Below are positions 14,498 through 14,654 of a DNA stretch of 14,654 bases, in pieces. Numbering within the stretch: the first letter of the stretch is position 1; the number at the start of each line of letters is the position of its first letter. The stretch comes from Alphaproteobacteria bacterium. GTDB lineage: Bacteria; Pseudomonadota; Alphaproteobacteria; RF32; CAG-239. A model generated the notes under the pieces. The model was not told where the DNA came from and searched no databases. It saw only the letters and a program-made list of their open reading frames with translations. The position numbers and the translations under genes are program-made. The stretch is taken from assembly GCA_003542415.1 (NCBI GenBank), contig DPKR01000055.1, positions 1 through 14,654 on the forward strand, written 5' to 3'.

Positions 14498-14654
14498 GGG
14501 TGGCTTTGTAGGCTTGATGTTTGGCAACGAGTTTAACACCTGCTTCTTCCAAAAGCGCAAGAAGATACACTATCGGAGCCATAAGCGCCGGATTATCTTC
14601 AGGCACGGTGCCGTCAATCGCCTTCTGAATGTTTCCGACCTTGGAGGCGGACAA
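14484..14654 (-). CDS. C-terminal 56 residues of an unrecognised protein (runs off the right edge)
   Basis: The minus-strand frame is open from the window edge to TAG at 14484-14486. It encodes a helical, regular sequence with KVGNIQKAIDGTVPEDNP, MAPIVYLLALLEEAGVKL and a final ATLIVR. GC is clearly higher than in the convergent membrane-protein gene, and codon choice is balanced, as expected for a real gene. It overlaps the 3' end of that gene by 14 nt. A hairpin AAAGCC/GGCTTT with an upper CTCA/TGAG stem (14478-14507) spans both stops but lacks a proper T run. The start and most of the protein are outside the window; the family is not recognised. Confidence 0.65.
   Translation of the reverse strand: MSASKVGNIQKAIDGTVPEDNPALMAPIVYLLALLEEAGVKLVAKHQAYKATLIVR

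Noticed and set aside
14478..14507. A true bidirectional terminator at the right-edge overlap
   Set aside because: The stem has an internal loop and neither side is followed directly by a U tract.

Overview
The window looks like the chromosome of a low-GC alphaproteobacterium, probably a host-associated or gut-type lineage. The main reason is the block priA-atpH-atpA-atpG-atpD-atpC (6658-13586). PriA directly upstream of an F1-only ATP synthase operon, with no F0 genes beside it, is the usual alphaproteobacterial arrangement. AT-rich codon use and clear Shine-Dalgarno sites fit this. No species can be named from the sequence alone.

Layout. (1) 1-276: the 3' end of a tRNA (probably Pro) with its terminator, then a hairpin-dense non-coding segment that carries a second, interrupted copy of the tRNA T-arm/3' end and closes with a strong terminator. 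(2) 324-2890: accessory DNA with an unrecognised protein (minus strand), an orphan terminator, decayed coding pieces, a membrane-anchored GT2 glycosyltransferase, and an open frame broken by TAG. (3) 2900-6545: small envelope-related genes in mixed orientation: a Bor-family lipoprotein, a membrane-anchored thioredoxin-like protein, an orphan 132-aa protein behind a near-consensus promoter, a small two-helix membrane protein, a TrhA/hemolysin III-type protein, an HdeD/DUF308 membrane protein and a YgiW-type periplasmic OB-fold protein. Convergent pairs share symmetric bidirectional terminators. (4) 6658-13586: primosomal helicase PriA and the F1 sector of ATP synthase, packed with 1-nt stop/start overlaps. 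The epsilon subunit is only 86 residues and lacks the usual C-terminal helical domain. (5) 13646-14654: a strong promoter, a roughly 150-nt structured leader with mutually exclusive pairings and an intrinsic terminator, then a very AT-rich polytopic membrane protein of unknown function. A convergent gene of different composition runs off the right edge.

Most worth a second look: the 13681-13834 leader, where an 8-nt 5' segment can pair with the terminator's left arm, as a riboswitch or attenuator would; the 85-235 hairpin cluster that splits a T-arm copy; and the one-domain epsilon subunit. Assignments rest on motifs and memory of families; no database search was run.
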